Assembly (NCBI GenBank): GCA_020137815.1
Contig: CM035355.1
Location: 2,532,731 to 2,596,730, forward strand
DNA from: Hormiphora californensis
Taxonomy: Eukaryota; Ctenophora; Tentaculata; Cydippida; Pleurobrachiidae
Direction: 5' to 3'
DNA length: 64,000 nucleotides
Notes under the pieces: model-generated
The model's input: the letters and a program-made list of their open reading frames with translations, nothing else
Databases searched by the model: none
Told to the model about the DNA's origin: nothing
Position numbers and translations under genes: made by a program
In this document: positions 26,939 to 38,716 of the stretch, piece after piece
How the letters are laid out: every line of letters starts with the position of its first letter
Position numbering within the stretch: position 1 is the stretch's first letter

Positions 26939-27388
26939 TTTGTAGCTTTGTTAGTAGAGATCTGTCTAGTCATTGTCTGTCTTGTTTTACGTGTCTTGTT
27001 CTGTTCTGAGTTCCGAGTCTAGCCCCTTTTTATACTGAGTGCAGTGATTTTTTAACATATATTTTTTAACCAAGTAATCGTATAGCTTATCTACACCGTT
27101 ATCTACTGAATTAACTATTAATCATTAATCTACTCTTTTTTATGATTGGAATTCTAATTCTTCTTTTAATTATATCTATTTTAATTAACTTATTCATACA
27201 GTCCCTCAGTGTGTACCCACTTTTATCTATCTACTGTTTCTGTATGGACTGCCGCATAAGAAGGCTGGCTTAAGAGCTCTGGCGTTTTAATTATGAGTTT
27301 TTTCTCTCTGTTTTTTGCGTTTATCTCTTAGCTATATTGAGTCAATTTGCGGGGTATCAAATGTAACAATTGAATTGAATTGAATTGA

Positions 27389-27592
27389 ATTTACACAGTC
27401 GTTACACCCAGAGCGCCCGCGCCGCTCTGGGTGTAAAGACTGCGTCTTTCGCACTCGATTTGCAGCGTTTTCGGAAACTTTTTCCGCCGCAGCGCTCAAT
27501 TTTGTCAATTGTGCAGCACACAATCCAATATTTTCTTAGAAAAAGCCGCAAAACGCAGCACGCGCCGCTCTGGGTGTAACGACTGTGTAAAG
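27389..27592. mobile_element. Inverted-repeat element after the LINE tail
   Basis: Begins TTACACAGTCGTTACACCCA and ends with its reverse complement TGGGTGTAACGACTGTGTAA. About 204 bp, no transposase. It directly abuts the LINE (AATTG)n tail. Confidence 0.85.
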
Positions 27593-28020
27593 ACTGTGTA
27601 AACGCTGTGTAAATACTGAACTTTTTTAGGGATCCCCATATCGGATATTCGCGTTTTACTTTATTGATAAGCTCTACATTGCCGAAGACGTAGTATCTTT
27701 ATTTCCCCGCACTACCGAGTACCGACAGGCCTGAAGCATATTTCAAACGCATCTTTAACTTTTTTGAAATCTAGTCTTTAAATCTGGCTCAATCTTAATC
27801 CAAAAACAATGGTTTGCGTTGAGCAAACAATTCAATGCATTAAAGCATATCTTTTTAACCCACTGTCGCGGTGGGTGATGTGCATCACCTACACCTAGTA
27901 CCCCGTTGGGAAATATGAGTCTTAAAATATTCATTCTCGCGGCTCGTCCGTAAATCTATCTGATTTTCAATGCACGCCATTCTGTGAAACGATATCTTTA
28001 CTATAATCCCCTCTCCCAAG

Positions 28021-30476
28021 ATGTTGCAATGTACCTTCCCGGTGGTGGACCTAGAAATCCCGACCAGATCAGTGTGGAGCGTGGTGAACCCCCTGGCGGT
28101 CCAGGTCGGTCTCATGACCGGGTACTGCAATAAAAAGAAGGGAACTAAACACAAGAAACTGATCCATTGTGCCAGAAATGTCAACAAAGTATCTCACTCG
28201 ATAACGGAGGTTGCCAGGGGGATAGCACATGAGCATCCAGAGATACGCGAGGAACTTGAGGAAGCATGTACGAGAACCCTTGAGGTGCACAAGTTATTAA
28301 AACGTAAACTCGAGACAGAGCTAAAGGAGGGTGGAGCCATTTTGGATTTGTCAAAACAGGTCGTCAACAATATAACTCAGGTCCTACTTGTTATAGACTC
28401 AGCAGATTTGATTTTAATGGAACGGTTGGTGAAGCAGGTGATGATGTCTTTAGATCATCTAGAGAGATGTTCAGATATGCACCGGTTAGAGGAGGGTTTC
28501 AAACAGTTAACACATTACATGGACTCTCTCATGAGACAGATTTCAGTTCGACAGAAGGATCTTCTGTATACAGAGAGAAAGGAGGATCTAGCCCTTGTCA
28601 AAGCCATGTGGAATCGATGCCGAGAGAGATTATTTTCCTCTTGTCGCGTAGCCATAGCTCACCCAGACGTCGATCCAGCTCTAAAAAACCGACATGAAGT
28701 TCTGGAAGAAATCAGAGATTCACTGAACCGCCTCCAGGCAGTAATCAGAAACAAAACATCAGAGAGCTCAAACAAATCAGGGACACTGGCAACGTGTCTC
28801 CAGCAGCTGGAACTAAACATTGTATTCGCTAATGAGATGACGAAAGAGAGGCAAGTGAAGGTACGGAACCTGTTCGGAGTCATCCAACAAGCATCAATGA
28901 CAATTGCCAACTCAGTTTGTACCCGGCCAGAGAGACAGGAACATATTGTGAGGTTGTTGAAGGAGTGTGAAACTGCGCTGAGTTTACTCAGAGTTCAGCC
29001 CCAAACTCCGGGGAATTCAGCAGGAACTTCAGATAGTCAGCAGCAGGGAGGAGGGGGGAATGAGTTAGTGATTGATAAAATATGTGGTCTAACGGGGGAG
29101 TTGTCTCATTATCTCCAACTTGCAACATTGGATCACATCGATGATTTCTACTTTCTACCACACATACCCTTTCAGGTGATTAGAGGGCCCTGTTATTAGC
29201 GTTAATTACAGTGTTGTTAAGTATCTTTGTTAGGCCTAATTAGTTTTAATTCGTCCCGTAATGCTCCATTTTTTAAACACTCACTTCTCTCTCACAGGTG
29301 TTATATCGCATAACAAGTGAGGGGGCAAAGAACAAATCTCAACACAAGGAAAGTGAAATGGACATGGCTCAGCACGTTCTAAATCTTGAGAAAATCACAA
29401 AAATGGCCTGCTCCCTTTCCTTCGATCCTCCAAAAAACAAAATGGTCAGAACGGCCATATCGAACATTGTCAGCCTATTCAAACAAGTCGTCTTTGCAAC
29501 ACGAGCCCTGGCTGTCCAGAGCAAGTCTGAGTATACCCGGGACAATATCGAGGTGTATAGGAAGTGCTGGACAAAGGAGCTGCACGTGCTGGTAGCGGCT
29601 GTTGATGAGTTGTGTCCGGTGGAAGAGTATCTGTTTGTCAGTTCATCTCACATCAAGGAGGATCTGGGGGCTATTGAGATGATTTTAGAGACGGAGACAC
29701 GGAACAACAACAACGAGGAGCACAGTTGGGCTGATTTGGATCAAGCAGTTGATGCTCTAGCTAACAGGACACTCCGTGTGTTGTGTGTGGTAGAGGAGGA
29801 TAGGATGAGGTGTTTGCAACCAGGTCGGAACCATATGGCACTCCAGGATCCCGTGTTACGTCACATCTGTGGGATGAAACAGAAGATCGGTGAGGTGAGG
29901 GGTTTGTGTAACGAGGTAGTTCACAAAGGGAAACCAAAGTATAACGAGTTGTTATCTGGTACCCAGGGGACGCTGAGGGATCTGGAGCAACTCCGGGTGG
30001 TATACTTTAAATGTAAGGTGAGGTGTGATGCCTACATTGAATCCTTCAAAGGGGAGCTGCACTATGTTGAACAGTTGCTAACTAAATCTTCCATCAACTC
30101 TGTAACAGCAAACTGTACTACAATCCTTTCCCTTTTGAACCACATAGTGGCTGTTATTGAGTCTGATTCCGTGGTGTCTGAGTGGGCCATGGTGTGCAGT
30201 AGGGCCAGGGAACTTGTCCAAATGACATCACAGCTAGAACAACACTTAAGGGACACACAGGCGGTCAGAGTCGGGGAGGATATCTCACAGACTGTCCAGG
30301 TGATTGCTCAGGAGAGTGAGATACCTGATTTAGGGAGTAATTTTGTACCGTTAGGCGAGGTTTTTGTGGCCATTTTGGTGGCAGCGGAAGGGGTTGTGAA
30401 GTTGGTGCCAGCTGTTCTGGCTGACTACCGAACTGTTGTGTCGTCAGGGAAACGCAAGAAAATGTTCAGGAAGTGA
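28021..30476 (+). CDS. Alpha-catenin-like protein of the vinculin/alpha-catenin family
   Basis: Two exons, 28021-29175 and 29298-30476, 777 aa. The N-terminus VDLEIPTRSVWSVVNPLAVQ aligns with the start of alpha-catenins (the beta-catenin-binding bundle). Further matches are SVCTRPERQEHIVRLLKEC, the HHHH-like segment around DHIDDFYFLPHIPFQ, and the M-domain text ELHVLVAAVDELCPVEEYLF. In animals alpha-catenin links cadherin/beta-catenin to actin at junctions. The C-terminal ~200 residues, where the actin-binding bundle should be, are poorly conserved and short; total length is about 120 residues below the usual ~900. Alpha-catulin is a less likely alternative. The start codon is well placed because family homology begins within 15 residues. 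Confidence 0.85.
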
Positions 30477-30677
30477 TGAGGTTTTGGGATTAGGTTTTTT
30501 GTGTAAAGAGAATTGTTTATGTTTCATCGTGTGTGTGTTCGATTTATTATTCAGACTCCTTTAATTAACTACCCTGTGTTTCAATCCACCATTCTCACTT
30601 CGTTTCTCCTAAAAACCCATCCTACCTATCTAGATGTCCTAGCGTTATCTCTAACTAGGCAGACATCTCCCACCAAG

Positions 30678-33143
30678 ATGACTGAGGTTGATTCCGGTTG
30701 TAAGTGGTTTAAAGTTGATGGTAAGGTATACCAGTGTGGGGATGTGGTTAAGATGTACGGGGAGGAAGATAGTTTCTATTATGGTGTTGTTAGGGAGATT
30801 GATCAGGATCAAACCTGCTCTATCCAATGGTGAGTTAATTTACTAGTGGATCACAAGTTGATATTCACCCATCTCTTGACTAGCTCGTTAAAATATTCCT
30901 GCTTGCTCGGAAGTCAGTCTAATATTGTTTTTCTCCCCGATTCAACTCCGTACAACTCCCGTTTCCCAGTGTCTCTCTAACATCCAATTCAACAACCCAT
31001 TTTCCCCCAGGTTCTACCTCCCCACTGAGATGGTCCTGTCCCCCAAAGAGCGGGCCTCAATACATCCCCAAGAGATCTTCCATACCGAGACCCGGGATTC
31101 AGTGGATATTGAGACGGTAGTTGGCAAGGCACCAATCTATTTTGTACCTAAGAAAACGGTGTGTAATATTTAACCAAGTTCTCAATACATTCCCCCAGAG
31201 CTTACCCTTGCCTTGAACATACCCTCTTTCCTATGCATAAAGCGTACGATAAATCCAATATTCTTCCTAATACACCTCCAAACTTCAGATGGTTCCAAAG
31301 ATTCTCCCTCGGTCCTGGTTGATCCTACGCCGTAAATACGACCCTTACAAACAAAACATGAAACTACTCGACCCAACCTCAGACACCATTCCCAACATCC
31401 AGACTGTCACCGATGCCCTAGCTTCCTTTCCTAAAAGCAAGAGTTTCTTTGACAAAGAGAATGAGCTACCTCCCCCGCCACCCCTTGTCAAGAAACCCCT
31501 CACTCAAAACCGGAGGAGAACCAGGAGTAGTTCTAGTACGGAGAGCGGCATGAAAGTACCCGCTAAGACATACTCAAGAAGCTCCAAAGCGGATGGTAAG
31601 GGTAGGACACCACTAGCTCCTACCAATATTCAGAACAGTCCGGCTAGTAAACCATCCTACACGAAGGAAGACTAATCTGACCGCAGAGATGGAGAGTTTG
31701 GCAGTGGGCCAAAATACCAAATCAAAACCAGCAGCTCCTTCAACCCCCACACGGAGATCTACTAAATCCTGCGGAGGTTAGCACCCCTACAACAACAAGA
31801 TCGGGACGGAAGATAAAACCTGTCCAAACATACTCCCTATCCAGATCAATGGCTATGGAGGCCCTCCGGAAGTCTAACCTCCTGGACAAGGAGACAATCC
31901 AGAAAGCCACGACACCAGGTCCTATCTGCTGGCAGTGAGGATGATCTAGAGATATCGTTTGGAGAAAAGAGAACACCGGAGAAGCGGAAGAGACCAACTA
32001 AAACCGCTAATACCACTCCTAGTAGGAGAACATCTTCCCGTGCGAGGAAAGAGAGTGATGATGATTTTAATGTGAAAAGAAAACAACAAACCCGCTCTAC
32101 ACCCAGTTCCCGTCGGAATTTCCGACCTGCCAAACTTCACACCCCCTGTGTCATTCCTGCACGTGCGCCGTGTCTGGACGGGGATGCCTTTACCAGAGCG
32201 AGGAGTCTCTTGCACGTAGCAGCTGTCCCCTGAGACCCTCCCTGGGAGAGAGGAGCAGTTTGCAGATGTTTACTATTTCCTGGAGAGTAAGCTGGAGGAG
32301 AAGAGTGGAGGGTGCATGTATATTAGTGGGGTACCGGGGACAGGGAAAACTGCAACTGTGCAGGATGCCATCCGGCACATAGCTGATGGGTATAAGGATC
32401 TTCAGGTAGGTTGTTTGGTGGAACTTTGTTTGTTTGTAAATTGTTTAGTCTGCAAGAGAGATTTCATTTGTGAACGAAACTCTGGTTTGATAAATTTAAT
32501 ATTTTGTTGTTTTTTGACAGGTGATTCAAGTGAATGGGATGAAATTAAGTGAACCGAAACAGCTTTACTCTCTAATTTATCGGGTGAGTGTCATGTGCGT
32601 GTGGGGCCTCTTTTGAAGCCGATATATCTGCACGTGAGAGAATAAGGTGTTATTAGAAATACAGGGGATGGCTGTAGAAAGCAGAAGAATTTATGAGTTT
32701 GCACGCAAACACTCTTACCACAACTGTCTGCCCGCGTGTGTGTGTCAAGATTGAGGGAAAGAGAGAGAGAGAGGGAGAGGGAGAGAGAGAGAGAGGGAGT
32801 GAGAGAGAGAGAGCGCTCTCCCTTCACTTTGATATCGGTTCCTTTACTTTGAACCTTTGAAGTGGACGTCCTCTTTCTATCTTTACCTCCTCTACTTTCC
32901 CGGGGTGACTGAGAGGCCGCACAATTTGCCCGATCCTTGATCTCTAATGAGTAGCCGGTTTATCAGGAGAGAGGGAGAGAGGGAGAGAGAGTGGAAGAGA
33001 GAAGAAGAGAGAGGGGAAGATCTATCAAGAAGATAGCTCTCTCTCCCCGCTCCTTAAAGTATCCCGGCTACTAATTACAGGGTGCTTGTGCCGGTATGCT
33101 TGCCACAAACACATGACTACTGGTGACTTAGATCTGTCTGTCA

Positions 33144-33211
<68 letters not shown>

Positions 33212-35237
33212 TTCTCCCAGTCATTTCATATCCCTCTGTTTCTGAACTTAAAAAGTGAAGAACAAATGACGATGATATGCGGCCGGCACCCGACAAAGAT
33301 CCGCAATCTTTTGAAGATGATTATATGGGAAATTACCCTATAATAACCTCTCTATCTCCTATCATCTCTATCCAGTATTTCCCCTGATATATCACGTGAC
33401 CCAATCGTATAATATCCTAAACTATCCCTCTCTTAGCATCTGGAGGAAAAAGCAGTGACCCCGGACCATGCCAATTTGTTACTTAGTGAATATTTCGGAA
33501 GAAGTGAGAAGAAATCTATCCTACTGGTTGTAGATGAGGTATGTGGGATTGGGAAACATAATTTGGGTTTGTCTGTGGGTTTATAAAATATATATTTGAG
33601 TTTGTTTGTTTTTAAGAGATGGTCGAAATCCATTTCTCACTACCCCAACAGACCTCCATAGCTTCTATAGTTCTAACTCCAAACATTTCTATAATTCCAC
33701 CCAAACCAGTTTGGGGGTTTAAACCCCCGCTCTAAACCTCACTCACCCTCAGTTGGACCTGCTGTGGACGAGAAAGCAGCACGTTATGTACAACCTATTC
33801 GATTGGCCAAACAGACCGAACAGTAAACTGGTTGTCGTTGCTATTGCCAATACCATGGATCTACCTGAGAGAATGCTGATGAATAAAGTAGCCAGCAGGT
33901 AGGATACCACCCCATCTCTAGCTGTCGCTAATAGTGGGTTAGGAAACAATGGTGCAAATGGGATGATTAATGATCGGTGATTAGTAAAAACCTATCCAAA
34001 TGAAATATTAAATATCTTTCCTTCCTCACCCCAGATTGGGTCTAACCCGGATGACATTTCAACCGTACAGCCATCACCAGCTCCATGGAATCCTAACAAG
34101 CCGGTTAGAGATGGTGGATGGTGTATTCGCACCAGAGGCCTGCATGCTTGCTGCCCGAAAGGTATTTTAATCGCTCTAACATTCAGTATTTTTCTATTTC
34201 CCCTATCCATTATAATCTAATCTTGTCTAGTTTCCAGTTTCCTACCCATTTAATAATTACTGTAAAACTAGATATTTTCGAGGCAATTAATTTTCGCAAT
34301 TCGATCAAAATTTACTATTTTCGCGATTTTAATTTTCGCTAATCCCACTGCTACCCCCATTTCACGGTCCTAGTCTATTGTCTAATTACGCCAAGAGTGC
34401 AGTCATCATTGCCATGAGACACCAGACCTGCTTGGCGTAGTCCAATGAGACTTAGTACTAAAAGTAAAAAATGTGTCATCCTGAAATAACTTGCACGAGC
34501 TTTCTGTAAAAAATCGTCCAAAATATTTTCGCGGAATTAATTTTCGCGGATTTTCCAGCCAAAAATAAAGAGCGAAAATAAAAATCTCACGAAAATATCT
34601 AGTTTTACAGTAACTAAAACCCCAATAATATCTCTAGGTAGCAGCAGCATCAGGAGATGCTAGGAGAGCTCTAGATATCTGTAGACATGCTCTAGATGTG
34701 GCTGAGAGAGAGGGTTCTAAGCAAGTTGGTAGTATTCCACATCCAGAAGGCCATCACCAGCATGTATCAAAGTGTCAAAACAAAGGCTGTAACGTAAGTT
34801 GAGAGGTGTCTTTAGATTCACTATTCAGGTCTTACTCGACTTTCTGTCACCATTATACCCCGCGATGGCAGTGACACACATTTTGTAAAAGAAGGCTTAG
34901 GACAAGATATATGATATGTCGATCTAACCCTCCTCTCTCCCCATTCTTCAGTCAAGCGACACTCTACCAGAAGTTGTTCCTCAAAGCAGTACTGGGTGTG
35001 TTCAGAAGGAAGGGTGTAGAGGAAGCAGTATACATGGAGGTTTATGAAGTGTTCACCTCTCTCTGTCAGTTCCAGGGCCTATTTGCTCCTCCCTCCCTGC
35101 ACGTGCAGGCACTCTGTGGAGAGTTGGGGACGGCTAGAGTGTTGCTGGTTGAGGAGGGTCCCCTGACACTTCACACCCACATTAGGTTGAATTGTAGTCA
35201 GGAAGATCTGGTGTTTGCCCTCAAGGAATCGGACTAA
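30678..35237 (+). CDS. ORC1: Origin recognition complex subunit 1 (BAH, AAA+ and winged-helix domains)
   Basis: Exons: 30678-30829, 31011-31158, 31289-32405, 32521-32583, 33437-33538, 33753-33898, 34035-34161, 34638-34793 and 34952-35237. Exons 1-3 encode a BAH domain ([30 protein letters not shown]). A basic disordered linker follows. The AAA+ module has Walker [12 protein letters not shown] (exon 3), Walker B ILLVVDELDLL (exons 5-6) and sensor 2 [16 protein letters not shown] (exon 8). The winged helix (exon 9) ends [17 protein letters not shown]1 binds nucleosomes and origins and loads MCM. Exon 3 probably hides an intron (31596-31686). One-base offsets remain near 31727-31775, 31905-31921, 32228-32231 and in exon 8 near 34723-34741. 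The last two fall inside conserved sequence. Confidence 0.93.
31596..31686 (+). other. ORC1: Probable short intron inside ORC1 exon 3
   Basis: Donor GATG/GTAAGG, branch-like CTAATCTGAC and acceptor CCGCAG/AG give a 91-bp intron. It removes the TAA at 31673 and restores an open frame (KADE then [14 protein letters not shown]). Confidence 0.6.
32758..32815. repeat. (GA)n microsatellite in an ORC1 intron
   Basis: GAGAGAG runs with GGGA interruptions between exons 4 and 5; a CT array follows at 33141-33215. Confidence 0.9.
33141..33215. repeat. (CT)n microsatellite in an ORC1 intron
   Basis: Nearly perfect CT dinucleotides upstream of exon 5. Confidence 0.93.
34260..34610. mobile_element. TA-target inverted-repeat element, copy 1
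   Basis: Termini CTGTAAAACTAGATATTTTC and the reverse complement, flanked by TA on both sides. It sits in the ORC1 intron between exons 7 and 8. The same family recurs at 55898-56326. No transposase. TA duplication suggests a Tc1/mariner-type source. Confidence 0.88.
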
Positions 35238-35321
35238 ATTATAGGATTTTTAACTTTCATCACATATTTTTACTCTTCTTACCTCCAATCTCCAATACAT
35301 GTTGGACGTCGGTGTGACATT

Positions 35322-35359
35322 GTTTGAATTGTTCATAGCCGGCTATGAACAATTCAAAC
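35322..35359. repeat. Perfect 38-bp palindrome just after ORC1
   Basis: GTTTGAATTGTTCATAGCC is followed immediately by its exact reverse complement, 85 bp after the ORC1 stop codon. It may lie in the 3' UTR. Confidence 0.9.
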
Positions 35360-35567
35360 TGTAATATTTGAGTGTCGGTCTTCAATAAGACTTTGTATTT
35401 GTGTTTCACATCCCAGTACCTGTCACTGGTTTTAGATTCACAGATCCCCTTTGTCGTATCTCCACCCCCTTTGTGTGTGGTCGTATCTCGTTTTGATTTC
35501 GTATTTGAGTGAAACCGCCGAGTTTGTGTTTCTTTCAAGTGTCATTAAACCGCCGCTATCTGTCTCT

Positions 35568-35872
<305 letters not shown>

Positions 35873-35908
35873 TTAAACCCCGTGTCCTCAATAGCATCTA
35901 TCCTCGTT

Positions 35909-38373
35909 ATGGACCTATTGGCAAGTTACGGGGGTAGTGACAGTGATGGTAGTGACCCTGAAGCAGCTGTGGCAGCACCACCACTCCCTCCCCCAGTTCA
36001 ACCGGCATCCCTGAAGAACAAAGTCAGGTTGTTGAACGCCACCCCAGCTGTCATAGAGAAAGATGAGGTAAATATGATTGGGTGAAAGGGGGAATTACAT
36101 TCCTGGGTCACAGCTTTGACATACTAACATAGCATATCTTTGGGTGAAGGAAAGAGTTCTGATGCCAAATTATGGCCTATATGGGTAGCGGGTAAGTTAA
36201 AACAGGGAGGGGGAGTGTATAAGGGTAAAACGAGAGCCGATGGGTGAATGAGCGGGGAAAAGAACGATAAAGGGGAAGAGGGTTTACAACCCGTCAAAGG
36301 CTCAAACGGTGCCTGTGTTCTTTGAAAGTTATTACCTCCTCCCTTTATGTATAAAGAATCGATAGCTTTCATCGTCAGGGGAATTTCGTGCTCTCTAATT
36401 TTCTCTGATTTTAAATAACTTTCAAAGATATTTAATATCTCTCAGCTTTGTATCTCAGGTTTACAAACAAACAAACAAACAAATAAACAAACAAACAAAC
36501 AAACAAACAAACAAACAAACAAACAAACAAACAAACAAACAAACAAACAAACAAACAAACAAACAAATAAACAAACAAATAAACAAACAAACAAGATCTA
36601 ATACCTCCCTCTCACAGATCAAACCATACGATTACATCAGTCCTGATACCAAAGTTCTGCAGTACAACCCCACCGTATCACAAATGTACACCCCCCTAGT
36701 GGGACCAGATAACCCCTACAAGACCCAACAAGCTAAAGCCCAGAAGAACATGTTTTGTGGATTCGTCGAGAAGACCGGGGTAAGTGTATGTGCTCCTTCA
36801 TAAAAACAAATATTGTTGTTAACGACTCCTTCATAAAATTAACACCCTGATCATGTTAGGTATCAGATTTCTCCTTCGATGCCCAACGGAAGACCTTCCA
36901 AGTACGAGGGTACGCGGAAGACCCCACGGCCTACGCAGAGTCAGCTGGTAAACGGTTTGTTGGGGAGGTAGGTAAAGCTGAAGAAATGGAAGGGAGGACG
37001 GTGTTCGAGAAAGAGAAGCAAAAGGCTAAGAAAAGGAAGAAAGAATTGGTTGGAGATCCTAGTGATCCAGATGGTTACAAAGGTACAAACTGTTTCTGTT
37101 TTAGCCAGCCTTTTTTGTAAGTCTGCTGTTGCCCCTTTTTGTTGTCCTCTCTCTATCTAACCCCCTGCTATTGCCCCTTTTATTATCGTATCCCATCATC
37201 TAAACCCCTTTCTTTCCCCTAGGTCCGTGGGCGGAGTATGTTGATCAAGTGAAGGTTAGTGGACCATCAGAGGAACAGAGACAGACTCTGGAAGAGTGGA
37301 GAGCTAAGAAAGAACCCACTTCCAAGGACAAAACAGAGGACAAGGAAAGGACAATTCTTCATATTGATGATCCTCTAGATTACCAGGGTAGATCATTCAT
37401 GGTTGCACCCAAGGACAATGAGACAAATCTATACTCGGATGAACCCCCTGCTAAATGTTTCATGCCTAAAAAGCTGCTCCACACCTACGATGCACATAAT
37501 AAGGGTGTTGCTAAGATCACCCTCTTCCCCAAATCGGGTCACATGGTCCTCTCCTGTGGTATGGACAGCAAGATAAAACTATGGGAGGTATACGGAGGGA
37601 GAAGGTGTATTAGGACCTACGCGGGACATAACAAAGCTGTCCGGGATATCGTGTTTAATAATGACGGTTCTCAGTTCCTATCAGCCAGCTATGACAGGAT
37701 GATCAAGTTATGGGATACTGAGACTGGGGAGTGTGTCAGTAGGTTTACCACTCACAAGATCCCGTATTGTGTACAGTTCAACCCGGAGCCATCAAAACAA
37801 CACCTGTTCATCAGTGGTATGGCGGATAAGAAAATAGTGGGTTGGGATACTCGATCAGGGAGTATTGTTCAGGAATATGACCGACATCTGGGGCCTGTTA
37901 ACACCATCACTTTCATTGAACGGAACATTAGTTTTGTTTCTACATCTGATGACAAGAGTATACGAGTTTGGGATTGGGATATACCGGTCGATAGGAAACA
38001 TATTGCAGACCCGGGCATGCATTCCATCCCATCGTGTACCATCAGTCCCACCGGGAAGTGGCTGGCCTGCCAGTCTATGGATAACAAAATCACCATCTTT
38101 GCAACACAGAAGCTCAGATTGAACCGTAAAAAGGTGTTCAAAGGACACATGGTGGCAGGGTATGCGTGTCAGTGTAACTTCTCCCCTGACAGCGCGTATT
38201 TAGTGAGCGGCGATGCTGACGGAAGGTGTTTCATCTGGGATTGGAAGACGACTAAAGTGTATAAGAGGTTCAAGGCCCACGAGGGGGTTTGTATTGGGTG
38301 TGTGTGGCTACCTCATGAGACGAGCAAGTTGCTGACCTGCGGGTGGGATGGCAAGATTAAACTGTGGGACTGA
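35909..38373 (+). CDS. CDC40: Pre-mRNA splicing factor PRP17/CDC40, WD40 protein
   Basis: Four exons with consistent phases: 35909-36067, 36618-36779, 36860-37082 and 37223-38373; 564 aa. The N-terminus (MDLLASYGGSDSDGSDPE, then KVLQYNPTVSQMYTPLVGPD) and the central ILHIDDPLDYQGRSFM are diagnostic of PRP17. The C-terminal ~320 residues are WD40 repeats ending in GHMVAGYACQCNFSPDSAYL and LLTCGWDGKIKLWD. PRP17 acts in the second catalytic step of splicing within the C/C* spliceosome. Length is close to the usual ~580. Unlike VCP and ORC1, no frame offset is found, although Pro codons are abundant. Confidence 0.96.
36463..36592. repeat. (AAAC)n microsatellite in CDC40 intron 1
   Basis: About 32 AAAC tetramers with three AAAT variants; ends 25 bp before the exon 2 acceptor. 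Confidence 0.95.
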
Positions 38374-38716
38374 GAACTGGACTGGAGAACACTGGGGAGA
38401 AAAAGGGGAGTGAGGTACCAGAATCTGAACAATGGGAGACTAGACTGATATTTGGAAAGAGGAAAAGAGAGTGTTTTATGTTTTACATTGAGTACAGAGA
38501 TATCAGAAATTCAACTTTTACTCAACAAACTTGTTTTTCTAATCCCTCACTTCCCCAATTAGGTTTAGACCCACTCTTGACCCAATTATTGGCTACACAA
38601 ACCTAACATACCATTTTCTTCCCTTCTATACCACCCTGTACACTACACCTGTATGGCGTACCGCGTATGCTATCCAACCATTTTCTTCCCTATTTTAGCA
38701 CACCACCCCTACCGCC

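Larger units (their letters stand above)
22770..27388 (+). mobile_element. Nearly intact two-ORF non-LTR retrotransposon of the CR1/L2 group
   Basis: ORF1 (CCHC nucleocapsid-like), ORF2 (apurinic-type endonuclease plus reverse transcriptase), a ~450 bp AT-rich 3' UTR and a 3' tail of (AATTG)n at 27366-27388. Both ORFs are uninterrupted, so this copy is young and possibly active. The 5' boundary is uncertain because a 13-bp tandem array abuts ORF1. Confidence 0.88.

Noticed and set aside
31660-31690. Frameshift after KPSYTKED in ORC1
   Set aside because: A 91-bp GT-AG intron (31596-31686) with a good branch sequence explains the change of frame.
36463-36592. Regular 4-bp array resembling a structured repeat locus
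   Set aside because: It is a simple (AAAC)n microsatellite. No spacer-repeat architecture like CRISPR exists anywhere in the window.
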